The notes beneath the pieces were generated by a model. That model saw only the letters and a list, made by a program, of their open reading frames with translations. It ran no database searches and was not told where the DNA came from. From assembly GCA_003508835.1 (NCBI GenBank), contig PUFA01000022.1, positions 8,246,001 through 8,310,000 of the forward strand: 64,000 nucleotides of DNA. The letters are read 5' to 3'. Position 1 is the first letter of the stretch. Each line of letters opens with the position of its first letter. Of this stretch, positions 34,580-46,265 are shown piece after piece. Source of the DNA: Eonycteris spelaea (Eukaryota > Chordata > Mammalia > Chiroptera > Pteropodidae). The position numbers and the translations under genes were made by a program.

Positions 34580-34674
34580 TAATGCAATATACACACGGCG
34601 TGGTCTTGAATTGTACACTCGAAACCTACATACTTTTATTAATGTCACCCCCATAAATTTAATTTAAAAAAATA
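34580..34674 (+). mobile_element. L1 3' end, severely 5'-truncated
   Basis: The sequence 'TTGTACACTCGAAACCTACA', 'TACTTTTATTAATGTCACCC' and 'CCATAAATTTAATTTAAAAA' is an L1 3'-UTR end with polyadenylation-signal remnant and A tail. The 'aatgtcaccccaataaat' wording is one that I associate with bat L1 elements. Severe 5' truncation is usual for L1. It lies immediately after the uncertain LTR-like repeat. Confidence 0.75.
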
Positions 34675-35430
34675 ACAACTAATGCACATTGTATGCGACT
34701 AGGTGCTGGGGTGGCGTGTTATGCTGTTAAAATTCAACTGAGTCCGTTTGAAAATCGAATTGGCTTTGTTAAGAGATTTGTGAGTCGGGCAGCGTCCTAC
34801 CTAGCAGCCAGGGGTTGTTCAAAACGGAAGGTTTCTGGAGAAAGAAGTGTGGGGCGGGGGAGCTATTGAGAAAGGAGAATTACTTTTGGACGGGGACACT
34901 CTTGCACTGGGGGAAGATGAGCGGGATGGGTTTTTATCATTGCTGCTTTTCTCTCTCTGTGCGGGACGGAGAGGGCCCACCGTGATGAACGACTGGGGCT
35001 GGACCAGAAGGTTCCAGACTGGTGGGTTAGGCTGTTCTTGGAGAGGCTGAAACCACTTAGATCTGGCGTTAAATCTAAATTTGGTACCAAGGGCTTTTAG
35101 CACGAGTGTTGCCATTTTGGGTCTGTGGTTTTCACTTAACAGCTTCAATAGATAACTGGTATGAATTTATTGTTGCAAACCAAAGTGAAATGCTTCTTCA
35201 TATTTATAAACTTATATGGCTATGCTTTCCATATTTCTTAAACCCTGAGTGCTTTCTAAAGACTTCTCGAATTTCCCTGCTAATTGACATGTTAACCCAA
35301 TACAGATCTATTGAAATGCATTATTTCTACCAGTTTCTTATAGCAGCTTGGGAGAGGGCTCTATTTTCAGGTGGGATAGATCAGATTTAAAATCTACACG
35401 AAAATAGCTTCTGTAGAGGGCGACCGTTAG
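34675..35430. other. Unassigned DNA, no gene recognised
   Basis: GC rises at 34,790-35,050, where overlapping frames on both strands are open. No domain was recognised. 35,090-35,400 is AT-rich unique DNA. Confidence 0.4.
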
Positions 35431-35772
35431 CGTTCAGATGTCTGTCTCCCTGCCGATTTATTATAAGGAACTGGCTCCTGCCCTTACGGAGGCTGGTAAG
35501 CCTGAACCTACGAGGTCTCCATGGTATCCCAGGTTAAGGGGGCAGGTCGTCAGGTCACTGTGGAACAAAGAAAAGTGACTGTCCAGGCTTGAGGGCTGTC
35601 AGGCTGGGGAATCCTCACGGGGGGAGGGTCGGCCTCCTGATCAGCCTTCCAGTTACGGAGGACAAGCACTCTAATATACTCGTTACCTGTATCTAAATGC
35701 ACCCTTATAGAAACACCCAGAATGTTTGACCACATATCTGGGCACCCCGTGGCCCAATCAAGTTGACACACA
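35431..35772 (-). mobile_element. ERVL/MaLR-class LTR
   Basis: In plus orientation, 'TTATTATAAGGAACTGGCTC', 'CCCTTACGGAGGCTGGTAAG', 'AAACACCCAGAATGTTTGAC', 'CATATCTGGGCACCCCGTGG' and 'CCCAATCAAGTTGACAC' run in the order expected for the reverse complement of an LTR whose sense 5' end reads 'gtgtcaacttgattgggcca'. Class is fairly secure; subfamily is not. Confidence 0.7.
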
Positions 35773-36008
35773 GGTAGTCATCAAAGTCATTTATAACAAC
35801 TTTATAAAATATCCTGGAGATAGAGATTGCCACCTGCTACCCCCCCCACAGAAGTCACCTCTAGCATTCTGTCACTGTCCAACTAATTTCGTTTTCCACC
35901 TCTATCCTTGGAAAATTTCATTTTTTTTCATACCCAAGGAGAAATATCACTTTAACTTCTACGTGAGCCTTTTCAATCTGAAAGTACCTCGTCATAGGCT
36001 TGTGTTGC

Positions 36009-36095
36009 AGGCATACCTTGTTCTACTGCGCTTAGCTTTATTGAGCTTTACAGGCGTTGTTTTTTTACAAATCGAAGGCAAGATCCTCACCGGCA
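36009..36095 (+). mobile_element. DNA-transposon fragment (MITE-like)
   Basis: 'CAGGCATACCTTGTTCTACT', then 'GCGCTTAGCTTTATTGAGCT' and 'TTTTTTACAAATCGAAGGCA', match the 5' end of a common mammalian cut-and-paste element whose consensus starts 'caggcatacctcgttttattgcgctt'. Only the terminal part survives. The superfamily (Tigger-like or hAT) is left open. Confidence 0.6.
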
Positions 36096-36384
36096 ACTTA
36101 TGACTCGCTTTTTTATGCTCCAGTGGCCTGGAACGGAACCCGCAGTATCCTGGAGGTAAGCCCGTCCTTCCTGCTGGAAGCCTTTAACTGGATGTCCCAT
36201 TGGTTCGTAATTAGATATACATGCAAAGTGTAATGTTTAAAATTTATTTAATTTTAATTTTATATGCATTTAACTGAAATTTGATTAGAAAGGTAATTGG
36301 TCTCAGAGAATACTCCATTAGTTTAACTGAATGGTAGAGAATCTCATGACTAAAGAAACGTATCATGAGCAAATGGCTTCATAC

Positions 36385-36640
36385 CGTGGGCTTCGTTGGG
36401 TTTCCCCCAAGGTCATATGGTGACGTTATAAACGCCAATATACGTAGAAGGTGCTTGCATTTGGAAATTGAATTTGCCTCTGAGTAGGTAATTAAGGCTA
36501 AGCGAGGTCACGTGTTCGTTCTAACCATGTGCATCTATAAGAGGGAGAGACACCTGGGATGCGTGTGCACAGAAGCCGTGTGAGGACACAGCCCGTTTGC
36601 AAGCCACGGAGAGGCCTGACAAGAAACCGGAACCACCAGA
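36385..36640 (+). mobile_element. MLT1-type MaLR LTR
   Basis: Forward MLT1 order: 'GGGTTTCCCCCAAGGTCATA', 'GAAGGTGCTTGCATTTGGAA', 'AGTAGGTAATTAAGGCTAAG', 'CTATAAGAGGGAGAGACACC', 'CCGTGTGAGGACACAGCCCG' and 'TGCAAGCCACGGAGAGGCCT'. The typical 3' end is missing or unrecognisable. The minus-strand frames at 36,498-36,730 are shadows of this LTR. Confidence 0.78.
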
Positions 36641-38979
36641 GTGAGTGAGTAACCTCAACACATAATGTGCATATTTTCCAAAAACACAAAGATAATTGTC
36701 GATGACATATGACCCATTATTACGTCGCATTGAGAATGTTAGTTTGATGCTAGAGTGAAGGCAGAGTGGAGATTGTCCTCCCCTTTAGGAGATAAATGTA
36801 CTTAGGAAATATTCATATTGGAATGTTACTGGGACCTGTAATGATGTTTGGCTTGACAAGTGGATGATTACGCGTAAACAACTCCCAAAGAAAAATCTTT
36901 TTAAGAGTCATGGCCACCCACACAGATCCGCCTATGTGGAAGGGGAGGCGGATGAGGGCCTCTTGCTCCGCGTCTGCGGATGTGCTTGCGAAGTCAGTCG
37001 TCGAATAACGGTGATTCTTCATAGCTAGCTGACTGGGGCCGTCTTGCTGAATCCTGGATAATCACGGACATAGATTTCACATGTCTGACTTGTACTAGGT
37101 CACTAATTGGTGTTCTGCGTAGGGCAGAAACCACATCTCGTTTAGAGGCTTCTCCGAGATCGTCTATTCCTTTTATTCTGGTGCTCACGTTAACAGTTGT
37201 GATTCATCTTCGGAGCCAATCAAACTCAGAGGAAATATATTAGTACCTTTTCTTAAAATAAAATCAGAACATTCTTATCTGAGCTAGTAAAAATGGGTTT
37301 TGACCCTTTAAGCTGGAAAAGTATATTCTGGGCACAAAATCAGTTATTAAGGTAGAAGGCCAAAACCAACTGTAAGTTACATTAAATGTGTTTGGCAACG
37401 TGTGTGGTAGTGTTGAAATTTAGATCCAAATGAGTCTTTAAAAATTTCAAAATACCCCTAAAGCTCTTTTCAAGAAATGTTTATGATGGAGGAAAAACAG
37501 ATTGAGTCGAAGTGACTGGATTCTGACAGTTTGGTTAGAGTACCGTTTAGATCCCACCAAAGGCAGGGTAGATGTAAACATAATAAAAGGGAATGAAATA
37601 TGGAAGTCGGTTACTTAAAAATTCCATAGTTTTGCATTAAGATTAGAAAAATCGTAAATACATACACTGAAGATAACATATTTAAAATGTTTTTAATGAA
37701 TCTTAAGGGTGCATATGGTCAACCAAAATTTAAATCACGAATATTCTGATGTCATTTGGCATTACTACTAGATGACAGATAACTCGTATAAATATAGGCC
37801 TGTTCAAAATAACGGTTCAAATGATCCTAACTTCAAATCTGGTTCAATTAATAGCAGTGTTTTAACCCAAATCACTTATCTCGTGATCAAAGCTAGATTT
37901 TTCTTAAACTCTATAAATAGCTTTGTCAGTCCTCTGATACTTGGTTTTATCTAGAAATGGGCTGCATACTCTCTGTGGAATTCGTCTTATTTTTCCGAAA
38001 GCTTAAAGATCATGCTATCATGGGTTCTCCGAATGTGAAAATCAGGACACGTGCCTATTAGGGAGGGAACCAACATCACTCAAGGGAACAGGTGTCCTCT
38101 CCATTCTCTCTGCCAGCTCTGTCCGTCGTCAAGCCCGCAGCTCTATGTGGACGTGTTAACTGCCCCAGAGGTTGATAGCCACGTTCACATTTAGCTGGAG
38201 CCCTTTCTTACATAGCTCTAAGAAACGAATGCGAAAGGACAGACGATGGGTACCTACCACGACACCCTGAGAACATATCAAAGGTCACAAGGGAAGGAAG
38301 GAGGTGATGAGTCTTCTGTCTTTTGATTCAAGGAGAAAAGTAGCTGGTTTCAGGGAAAATAATATTTGTTTAGGAAAGGTTAAGTTCCCGATACTGTTGG
38401 GGTAACAGATTTGTGTTGCCGTTTCATTGCGAACACGTGGGAGCGAAGCAAGGGTGAAAGGTCAGGGAGTGGAATGTAAAGTGCTGGAAACCACGAGGAC
38501 AGCATGTGAGTATTTCAGGAGAAGAGCAGGGGACATAGGATCCAATTAGAATACAAACCAGTTCTAAATCAAGAGGAAAAGTGCCAGCTACGGAGAAAGG
38601 AAAACCAGCAGGAAAGGGCGGAAGAACAAGAAGAATAAAGGCTTAGAGATCGAGAGTCTCAAGAATTCCAGAGATTGACTAAACCCCAAATTGAGGAAAG
38701 GTTATGGAATTTAGGCAGGTGATGGTAGTAAGAATAATTTCAGGAGTAAGGTGGTTTCAGAAGCCAGATATGCAGCGGGATCGCCGAGTGCGTGGATGCT
38801 GCGGCACAGGTGCTGTTCCGGATATTAGCAATAAGAGGAAGAAGGGAAAGGGAATGTTAACGTGGTGGGCAGAGCAACGGGGAGATTGAAAATGTCAGCA
38901 AGGGAGGCGTGGGAAACAGAATCACATGCAGTCGTAACTCGAAATATGCTATGGAGGAGTTCGAGAGGTTTGCTCGGGT
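36641..38979. other. Mostly unique DNA; purine-leaning part may be L2-derived
   Basis: No gene recognised. An 8-base inverted repeat (36,926-36,933 with 36,946-36,953) could fold into a small hairpin. From about 38,500 to 38,880 the G/A-rich text ('GTAAGGTGGTTTCAGAAGCC', 'GGGATCGCCGAGTGCGTGGA') vaguely matches a LINE consensus, probably L2, but divergence is too high to be sure. Confidence 0.4.
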
Positions 38980-39115
38980 CCCTCCATTCACTGCACAGTT
39001 TTATTAACTACCAAGAACAGCACCGTAGAGACTGGGGTTCCAAGGTCAACAAACCCATAGTCCTGCCCTGAGGTCGTTTACAGTCCAGAGAGGAAGACGA
39101 GAGCAAGTGATGTCT
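38980..39115 (+). mobile_element. L2 LINE 3' region fragment
   Basis: 'CAGTTTTATTAACTACCAAG', 'ACTGGGGTTCCAAGGTCAAC', 'AAACCCATAGTCCTGCCCTG' and 'AGGTCGTTTACAGTCCAGAG' follow the L2 order 'tattgagcacctac ... ctggggatacag ... aaacagac..gtccctgccctcatggagcttacattctag'. Purine-rich sequence continuing to about 39,300 may belong to the same element. Confidence 0.6.
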
Positions 39116-39542
39116 ATTAAAGGTAGGCGCAGCAGGCGGAGGAAGCGCCGAGGAGAGGGTCTCACGGACTGGGGACAGCAAAGCTGAAATAGAAGGGGCG
39201 TCCAAACAATATTAAAACCTAGGAGTGTAGAGGGGACAATGAGGAAGAGCCAAAACTTGAGGGAGACCTTCGCTGTTTCGGAGTGGTGTGCGGAGTTGCG
39301 TAGCACGTGTCTCGAGTGAGGAGAATGATGATGAGATGCGGTTGAGGTTAGAGATCATGCCCAAGGATCGCATGTAGCTGTAGACTGTTAATGATCAGGC
39401 TGCACGCGCACGCAGACACACAGGAAATGCTTGTGGACAAAGGAAGCCGAGTAGGCGTACACTGAGGATTTAATAGAAAATCTCAATAGACTTTTTTCCA
39501 TTAAGGCCCATTTTAAATATTATATTTTATAAATATGTTGTA

Positions 39543-39983
39543 TATTAGTTTCCCGTGCCTGTTGTCACAAATGATCACACAGTGGCCGAAAACAGCACAG
39601 GTGTTATCTTGCAGTTAAAGAGATCAGAGGATAAAGTGGTCTCACTGAGCGAAACCAGGGTGTCGACAGGGCTGCCCTTTCTGAAGGCTCTGGAGAATCC
39701 ATTTTCTTGCCTTTCCGGCTTCTAGAGGCTGCCAACATTCTTATTCGTGGCCCATTCCTGAATCTACGAAGCTAGCGATGCTGAGTAAATCCTCATGCTA
39801 CCGTCTCTCCGCTTCTCTCCTGCCTGCCTCTGCTGCTTGTCGCCCCCTCATAATTCAGGGTGATCTCCCCATCTCGGGACCAGCCGGTTAACACATTTCA
39901 TTCCATCTGCAGTCTGAACTTCTCATAGTCTCTGAGGATTAGAACACAGGCCTTCGGGAGGACATTATTCTGCCCACCACAAG
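39543..39983 (-). mobile_element. MLT1-type MaLR LTR, near full length
   Basis: Reverse-complement MLT1 landmarks are in order: 'TTAGTTTCCCGTGCCTGTTG', 'GGTGTCGACAGGGCTGCCCT', 'TCTGAAGGCTCTGGAGAATC', 'CTTGCCTTTCCGGCTTCTAG', 'TTCCATCTGCAGTCTGAACT' and 'TTCTGCCCACCAC'. At about 440 bases it spans most of an LTR. No internal MaLR sequence was seen on either side, so it is probably solitary. Confidence 0.85.
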
Positions 39984-40054
39984 TAGGTATCCAGTGTGAC
40001 AAAAAGGTCCTAAAAATAAGACATTGGGCAGTTTGAAAGACCACTAACAAATTA

Positions 40055-40210
40055 GCAAGCGTTCAGTCAATATTTGCTATGTGCAAAGAATTTTACTGTG
40101 ATATTCTAAAATATCAGAAGAGAGTGTGCCCTAAAAGAGCTGAGGGAAACAACAAACCAATACAAAATAACTGTAAAGGCGAAGGTGGTATAATGTGAAT
40201 ACGAATGGAG
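40055..40210 (+). mobile_element. L2 LINE 3' end fragment
   Basis: 'AGCGTTCAGTCAATATTTGC', 'TATGTGCAAAGAATTTTACT' and 'GAGTGTGCCCTAAAAGAGCT' track the L2 3' end, where the consensus has 'caataaatatttgttgagcacctactatgtgccaggcact' and 'ccctgccctcaaggagct'. Later bases include the AACAAACCAATACAAAATAA segment usual near L2 ends. Confidence 0.6.
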
Positions 40211-41289
40211 AACAATTCAACTAACAACTTTAAATAGATAGATTTTACCTCAAAATGATTTTCTAAAGGTGAGTTAATGTTCTTGAGAAAATGATAGACA
40301 TGGAATAATAAAAGACAAACATTTCGGGTGGAAGGAGTTATATAAATGTTAAAGTTTTATGTGAGCAAGTAACCTCTTTGGAAGAGAAATGTCATTCTGG
40401 GGACACTTGATATGTATAGTGGTATTAATCTTTGCATTTTAGAAGATCCATAGTTGAAGGCAAAAGACCTGGCTTCAAATGGGGTGTTATCAGTTACCCT
40501 GTTACTTCAGAAAAGTCATTTGCTCAGGAAAATAATGCAAGTAAGCTCTGTCCATATCGATGTCGTGGTCGTGATGTGTTTCATAAACTCTACAGTGCTG
40601 TGCAGGTTGGTTGTGCTGTTACAGCAATGTGAGCCTTAATTGCTAGATCGAGGACTATAATTAGTGAAGAAGAGAAATGTCCTTTTGATTGTCAGACTTG
40701 GAGTAATGGATGGAGTGTTACACTCACCTATTCTAGAACTACGGGGATTGGATCAAGGGGTGCAGTTTGAAGGCTGTGATCGAAGTAGCACAGGAAAGAG
40801 ATGAGGATCTAGAGATAAGAAATGAGCCTCACAGATTTGCAGATGCATTGCAGCGGGAGGCACCCACACAGGGATCGGTGATCCATGTGGCAGGAATTGG
40901 GAAGAAGAGCAAGAACATTATACTAGATTGTACATTTTAAGTGTAAACGAAAAAAAGAAAACATTCTGTTGCACATTGGGCTGGAATGAGATGCTTGAAA
41001 AGGACTTGGGCCTCCTGACCTATAGAAGGTAACGTTCTTTGGAGAACACTGAGGAGATGGGTGGTGGATGAATAGATTTGAGGAAGGGATACCTTCTTCC
41101 GGTTTGCCACTCAGGTCGTTACTGTTTGGAATACTGTGAATAAGAGGGCTCTGTCCAGGCGTGTCAGTGTTGTAACCGGCCATTAAAATGGTGGCACATA
41201 TGTAGAGTACATCTCTCTGAGCTAGGGAAGGTCAGATTCGCTATTCTTTGGCCTGTGTTCTTCATAGCAATTGTTATAGGCAATAGTTG
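40211..41289. other. Unique DNA, no gene recognised
   Basis: AT-rich to mixed composition. Overlapping forward frames at 40,432-40,639 have no recognisable domain. Confidence 0.45.
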
Positions 41290-41415
41290 TGTTCTTTATT
41301 CATCAAGTTTTGAGGACAAGTTCCTTAAGGACAAGGCTGTCTTTCTGTCTGGTGTGACCACTGCTTGTCGTAGTGCCTGTCGAATAGCAGCAGCTCAGCA
41401 AGGGTGTGAATGAAT
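41290..41415 (+). mobile_element. L2/MIR-type 3' tail fragment
   Basis: 'TTGAGGACAAGTTCCTTAAG', 'GACAAGGCTGTCTTTCTGTC' and 'GTCGTAGTGCCTGTCGAATA' parallel the 'ctccttgagggcagggactgtgtct ... agtgcctggcacatagtagg' tail shared by L2 and MIR-class repeats. It ends in TGAATGAATCA, like the usual terminal repeat. Confidence 0.6.
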
Positions 41416-41580
41416 CATAGCGCTTTTCTGAATTTCTTATATATTTTCTGTCCCTTGCATGGATTGGCAGAGGCCATCTCTAATCAATGTGGGCATCACC
41501 AGTCACTCATGGAGCAATGCTGTGCAAATCCTTGGCTCGCAATAAGTGTTGTCTCAATTGAATTGAGGGCGCAAAATGTT

Positions 41581-41611
41581 AAAAAAACAAAAACAAAAAC
41601 AAAAACAAAAC
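41581..41611. repeat. (AAAAAC)n simple repeat
   Basis: Hexamer-like A-rich units with single C bases. This may be a decayed retrotransposon A tail, but no body is recognised upstream. Confidence 0.9.
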
Positions 41612-43439
41612 CCACCCACGTACAGAATAAACAGCCACACTAAATTACTCACAAATTACAGAATGGGCTTTAAATTCCTTAACAGTGACGTATTTCAGAG
41701 ACTGTCTTTTAAAAACCCACATAGTATCATTAAATTAAATCTAGGTATCAGTTGCACCTTGGAATGGTCTGGTATCTTGGTGGTGGGTGGTGTGAGGGAG
41801 AGTGACAGATGAAGTCAGGCAGAAAAACCTGAAAACTCAGAACTCTTGAAATCTGCTTTTTCCTTTACATCCAAGCTGAAAAGCTTTTACTATTCCCATA
41901 GCATAACAAATAAAATTCTTTTTTAAAATCATATTTTAACAATCGTCTGTCATAATCTGTGACTGACACTGAATGCACAATATATATTTTGTACCCCCTT
42001 CGGGGCTCTTTAAAGTTATATTGCTGTATGGCCTCAAACTTAGGCAGCTTAGTTGGTCGCATAACCCGATAGACAATTGTTTGCTTTTTAAAAGTCAGGA
42101 GAGCTAAAGACTATCAGAATTTTACGATTTTTTCAGTTCCCATCGGACACTACATTTTCTTTCAACTTATCTGTGAAAGATACCTAATGCAAAGGACAGT
42201 GCCTGCCAGAGCCAACGAGACTTTCCCAAAGGAACTAGCAAACGATCGCTTGAATAAATTTTTAGTAACGCCAGTCTTCTCATTGCATGCCATAGGAAAT
42301 ACACGGAAAATAGCATTTCTAAGGTGCAGTAGTGAATAATGAACCCCAATGGCCATGCCAAACCCCCAGCAAATGGCACAGCTGGACGGGAGGGGCAAAG
42401 AAGGGGGCAGGGGCAGAGGGGGGAGAAAGTCACCACCTGTGGCATTTAACGGTTACTAAAACAAGGCCTCGACTGGAATCGGAATAGATGACAGCTAATT
42501 AAGTTTAACTTCACCCAGTCCAGTTCTATAAACAACATAGTTCTCAAGTCAAAGGTTCTGTGTCTTACCAGTCTAGCGCCTAAGTGTACCAAGACTCAGA
42601 TTAAAAATGTCTGTTGCCAATCAGTGACGTTAACGATAAGCTCCTCCTCCCCGGCCTGCCTGCCTACTAGTGATTATAAAGCTCCAGTTCTATTGAAGAA
42701 TGCCTGGAAGACAGTGGTACTGCTCTGCAGGCCATAAATTCCCATGGCTCCTGTCAGCTTTCTCAGATAACAGCCAGGGGACAGAATGCAGCCGCAGCTT
42801 GCTTAGGGGCCGGTTGGCACTGATCGTTCTCTAAGATCTGTTTTCTCCTGGACAGTTGTGATCTGAGATGATTTACGAGGAATTTATTTTTTGAAGTTGA
42901 GATTCGGATTATCGTAGTATCGTCAGAAATCTTTTGTCTAAATGATGGTGATGATGAAGTTCTGTAATAGGAGTTCATTTACAGTTTCTATCGCTTTATT
43001 TAGAATTGATGTTGTTTATAATGTAGAAGCACATAAGTTACGGACGTTACATTGTCAAAAGATTAACTTCCACGATTCTCTGCCCTGTTTTTTGTATAGA
43101 AATACTTGGCTATCTTATTTGCTGCTTATAAGGTTGTCAGTTGATGAAATTGATTTACGCACGTAATGCAAGGGCAACCAAATATACATCACTTAAGCCT
43201 ATCAATAAGCCTTAAATATATTGCTAACATCGCTTACAAAATTACCTACTTTTGCTCTAAAAGGTTTCCTGTTCTGATACTCTTGACACAGCATTTATAT
43301 TAGGCAGTTCCTTCCTCGGGGGTTGGTACAACTTAGTACAGTAGAAATGGTATATAAGCTTAGGCCCACCACCCAATTTTTAGGACCCCAATTTACTTAA
43401 AGTGTACAGAGCACTTTAAAACTTCTAGACCCTTGCCGC
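41612..43439. other. Unique DNA, candidate conserved noncoding block
   Basis: No gene recognised. 42,430-42,790 is non-repetitive and rich in short motifs of common factors (CCAAT, a TGACGTTA half-CRE, an ACCTGTGGC Runx-like site, GCTAATTAAG) and is described in findings. Overlapping minus-strand frames at 42,162-42,445 show no domain. Confidence 0.4.
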
Positions 43440-43593
43440 TCACAGTATGGTCTCTGTACCAGCAGCAGAGGCTCCAGGAGGGACCTTGGGGATGCAGTAT
43501 CCTTGGCCACACCCCAGACCTCCTCAATCCCTATTTGCATCTTAAGATTTCCCAGACTAATGTTTACTAGACTAAAGCTTGAGAAGCACTGCT
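43440..43593 (+). mobile_element. hAT-Charlie MITE (MER20-like)
   Basis: 'CTCACAGTATGGTCTCTGTA', 'CCAGCAGCAGAGGCTCCAGG', 'GGCCACACCCCAGACCTCCT' and 'AAAGCTTGAGAAGCACTGCT' match the nonautonomous hAT whose consensus reads 'gtggtccctggaccagcagcatcagc ... ggccccaccccagacctactg ... gtttgagaaccactg'. The 3' terminal inverted repeat is partly visible as TTGAGAAGCACTG. Confidence 0.8.
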
Positions 43594-44744
43594 GTTAGAC
43601 ATCTCACACGCCATGATGTTCCACCAGAGGGAGGCAGCCACACTCCTGCCCTCCTCTCTCTAAGATGACTTTAGAGAGACGAGGTTTCGGTCTCCGAACA
43701 GAGAGGCTCACGACGCCCTGTTCGTACTGCTTGGACCAGTAGCTCCCTGTGAATGGAGGCCCCATCCTGTAGCAAGTTGCCAGGTATCCTCACTTCATCC
43801 CCTCTAGGAGGAGTGATTGTTCCAAAGGCACCACCTTGTTTTTCCTCTTTAGATCCTTTGATACTATCCCAGCTAAGCTGTTTAACAGTGCATGAAGGAC
43901 CATCGCTCTGGAACAACCTGTGTAGCATCAGCCAGTGTGCGTTCATGTGTCCTCCATTCTGGCTGGTGGGAACGAGGCCCATTCTGGGCCCCGCATCCTG
44001 GGAATTGACATCTTCAATCCTTTCAGGTGGTTCTTGTAGGCACCTGGCAGCTTCTTCAGGCACGTTCTTATGGGTATTCAGCGGAATATACCACGAGGGC
44101 CCTCTCCGTGCCTGAGTCTTTCTGAGCAGCTCTTTCTCCTTCTGGGTCTGTGAACTCTAGGTGCCCTGATGTTCCCACACTCTGAGCTCTTTCCCACCTT
44201 GCAGAGAGACTGCCAGGTTCCCTTCCTGTCCCTTCCTGTCACGTTGCTGGAAACTCTTGGTAGTAAACTGGGACGACTGGAAGACGCTCTCCACTTCCTT
44301 CCCCACATTCATTTGCTTCTCTTGCAAGGAATTTTTGTTGTGGCTTAATAATATCCAGGATTTTAAAGATCACTGCTGATACTGTTTTAAGTGGGAGGGA
44401 AATCCAGCCACGTTGTTTCACCTAGCCCTGAGGTAGAAGTCGCAATTTTGTCTGGATCTGAAGGTAGCAAGCAGTACTGCAACGACATGTGCACAAAGAA
44501 ATAATTTCAGTTCTGTGAACCTGTAGCTTTTATTAAGTGAAATTAACCATTGTAGAATTTTGAACAGAAACATGTTATGAAAACATACATATTTAGAAAG
44601 GAGGAAATGATGGAATTAGGTCTGTTTGTCTCTGTAACTGCATGTAGAATGTGCTCAGGACATGTTGATGACAGTGATAACGTAATCCGTCTAATACTTG
44701 CCTCAACGCCTGGCTACAGACTCCCACCCATTCATTTAATACAA
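43594..44744. other. Unassigned DNA with frames open on both strands
   Basis: 43,671-44,063 is open for 130 codons on the minus strand and 43,753-44,115 for 120 codons on the plus strand. Neither shows a known domain. A retroelement or non-LTR leader is possible. I do not call a gene here. Confidence 0.35.
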
Positions 44745-44965
44745 TTTCCAAGCATGTCTGAGTTACTATCATTTGACAAACATGCCAGACTCTGTGCTAG
44801 ATACTTGAGTCTTGCTATTCCAGTTTTCCTTTTCAAACTTAGTGTATTACTGTCACTTTTTTTTTTTTTTTGGTGGAAGAGAAAAACAAGACTTAGAAAG
44901 TTTAAGCCTCTTCCCTAAGTTTACACACTTGGTAATAAAAATCAGAGTCAAATCTGTGTAACTTA
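44745..44965 (-). mobile_element. MIR SINE
   Basis: Plus-strand order is 'GCCAGACTCTGTGCTAGATA', then a T-run-disrupted middle, then 'CAAGACTTAGAAAGTTTAAG' and 'CCTAAGTTTACACACTTGGT' up to 'AATCAGAGTCAAATC'. This is the reverse complement of MIR ('ggcactgtgctaggc ... actgaggcacagagaggttaag..cccaaggtcacacagc'). The T run at 44,857-44,871 is a later expansion. Confidence 0.78.
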
Positions 44966-46029
44966 GTGATGTGTGAGACATTTGCGTACAGTCTGTACTC
45001 AAGGCACCATCTAGAAAACACCTTCAGAAAGCTCTTCTTTCACCTTCTTGCTCTAACTGAAATCTAGCTCTCTTCTAAAAGTGACTGTTCACCCTAAAAC
45101 TACTAGTGGACCGGAGGTGGGACAGATGTCCTCTTGCTCCTAGTTGTACTTCCCGAATATTGCCCTCCATGAAACCCCCTGGTTCGAAGCTCACTTGCAC
45201 TGATCACCCGCCTCTTCTGTCCTCCTAGTCCACGGGTTACTCCCCCTCACTCCTAGAAGAGTTTAGCACTTGCTATGATGGGATTCGGCATACATGCCCA
45301 AAGTGTGGTACTGTGGCATAGTTAATACTTTAAGCTGAAGGAATTGGAGAAGTAGCAGGTGCCGAAGGACGCTCTGAGCATCTCCCTTGAAGCAGGTCGT
45401 AAGACATTCCTGTAACAGGTGCCCTCACAAGCCCCAGAGGAAAGGAGCATTTTTAACTCCAAAGAAGGGATAAGAGGGGATCTGAACTAATGGGCTTGCT
45501 ACGTGTCTCTCAGTTTACTACGCTTAGTTTGTCCCTTTCGTCCTGTCACATTTTTCCACGACTTGGCACGCTAATCAAAGCTAGCATAACATGTTTGGGT
45601 TTAACCATTTTGGGAGGGTCTTCATTTTCTTACACAAGCTGTGTCATGTAAAACTGACGTTAAATTTGTACACCATCCTCTGACTAATCTGTCCACAGCC
45701 TGAATGTAACTCTCTAAACAGTTATTGGTGACCTCAGTATCTGTGACAATGATCCCAATATTCTTAATGTCCTCCTTTCGAAGTACATGTTTTCATGTCA
45801 TTCCTATTTGAAATTCTACAATGGCTCTTACTTTTACTTAACAATAGCTTCAGTGATAATATGTACATAAGTAAGGTGACAGTATAGCTTATCCAAATCA
45901 AAACTTGAGAGAAAAAAAAAACAGTAGGTAATCAAGCTGGAAATAGGCACAATGAACTTCTGGACGAACTGACTTACACACGCCTCACCCTAGGGCTCGC
46001 CACGAGCTGCCTTCTGCCACACCCTGAGA
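44966..46029. other. Unique DNA, no gene recognised
   Basis: Mixed composition. It may contain very old L2-like scraps near 45,650-45,850 that are too diverged to call. No coding feature. Confidence 0.4.
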
Positions 46030-46265
46030 CCTTCCACCGCAGGTCGCCTCACGCACTCGGCTATGCTGGCTCCTTGGATCCTCACATACACTGCCAGTTG
46101 CGGGCTATGCGCTGGCTGGTCCTCTAGAATGCTCTTTCCAGGCCCTCGTCCACGTCTTCCAGATCCCTTCCCAGAAGGCCTTCCCTTGGCACTCAATAGC
46201 AAACTCATCTTGGTGCTTAGAGCTGCCCGTACGCCTCATCCTGCCTTTTCTCCCTACAGTGACCT
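46030..46265 (+). mobile_element. L2 LINE 3' coding-end fragment
   Basis: 'CTGGTCCTCTAGAATGCTCT' and 'TTCCCAGAAGGCCTTCCCTT' match the L2 consensus around 'ctgttccctctgcctggaatgctcttcc' and 'gtgaggccttccctgacc'. The overlapping frames on both strands at 45,990-46,305 are explained by this fragment. Confidence 0.7.
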
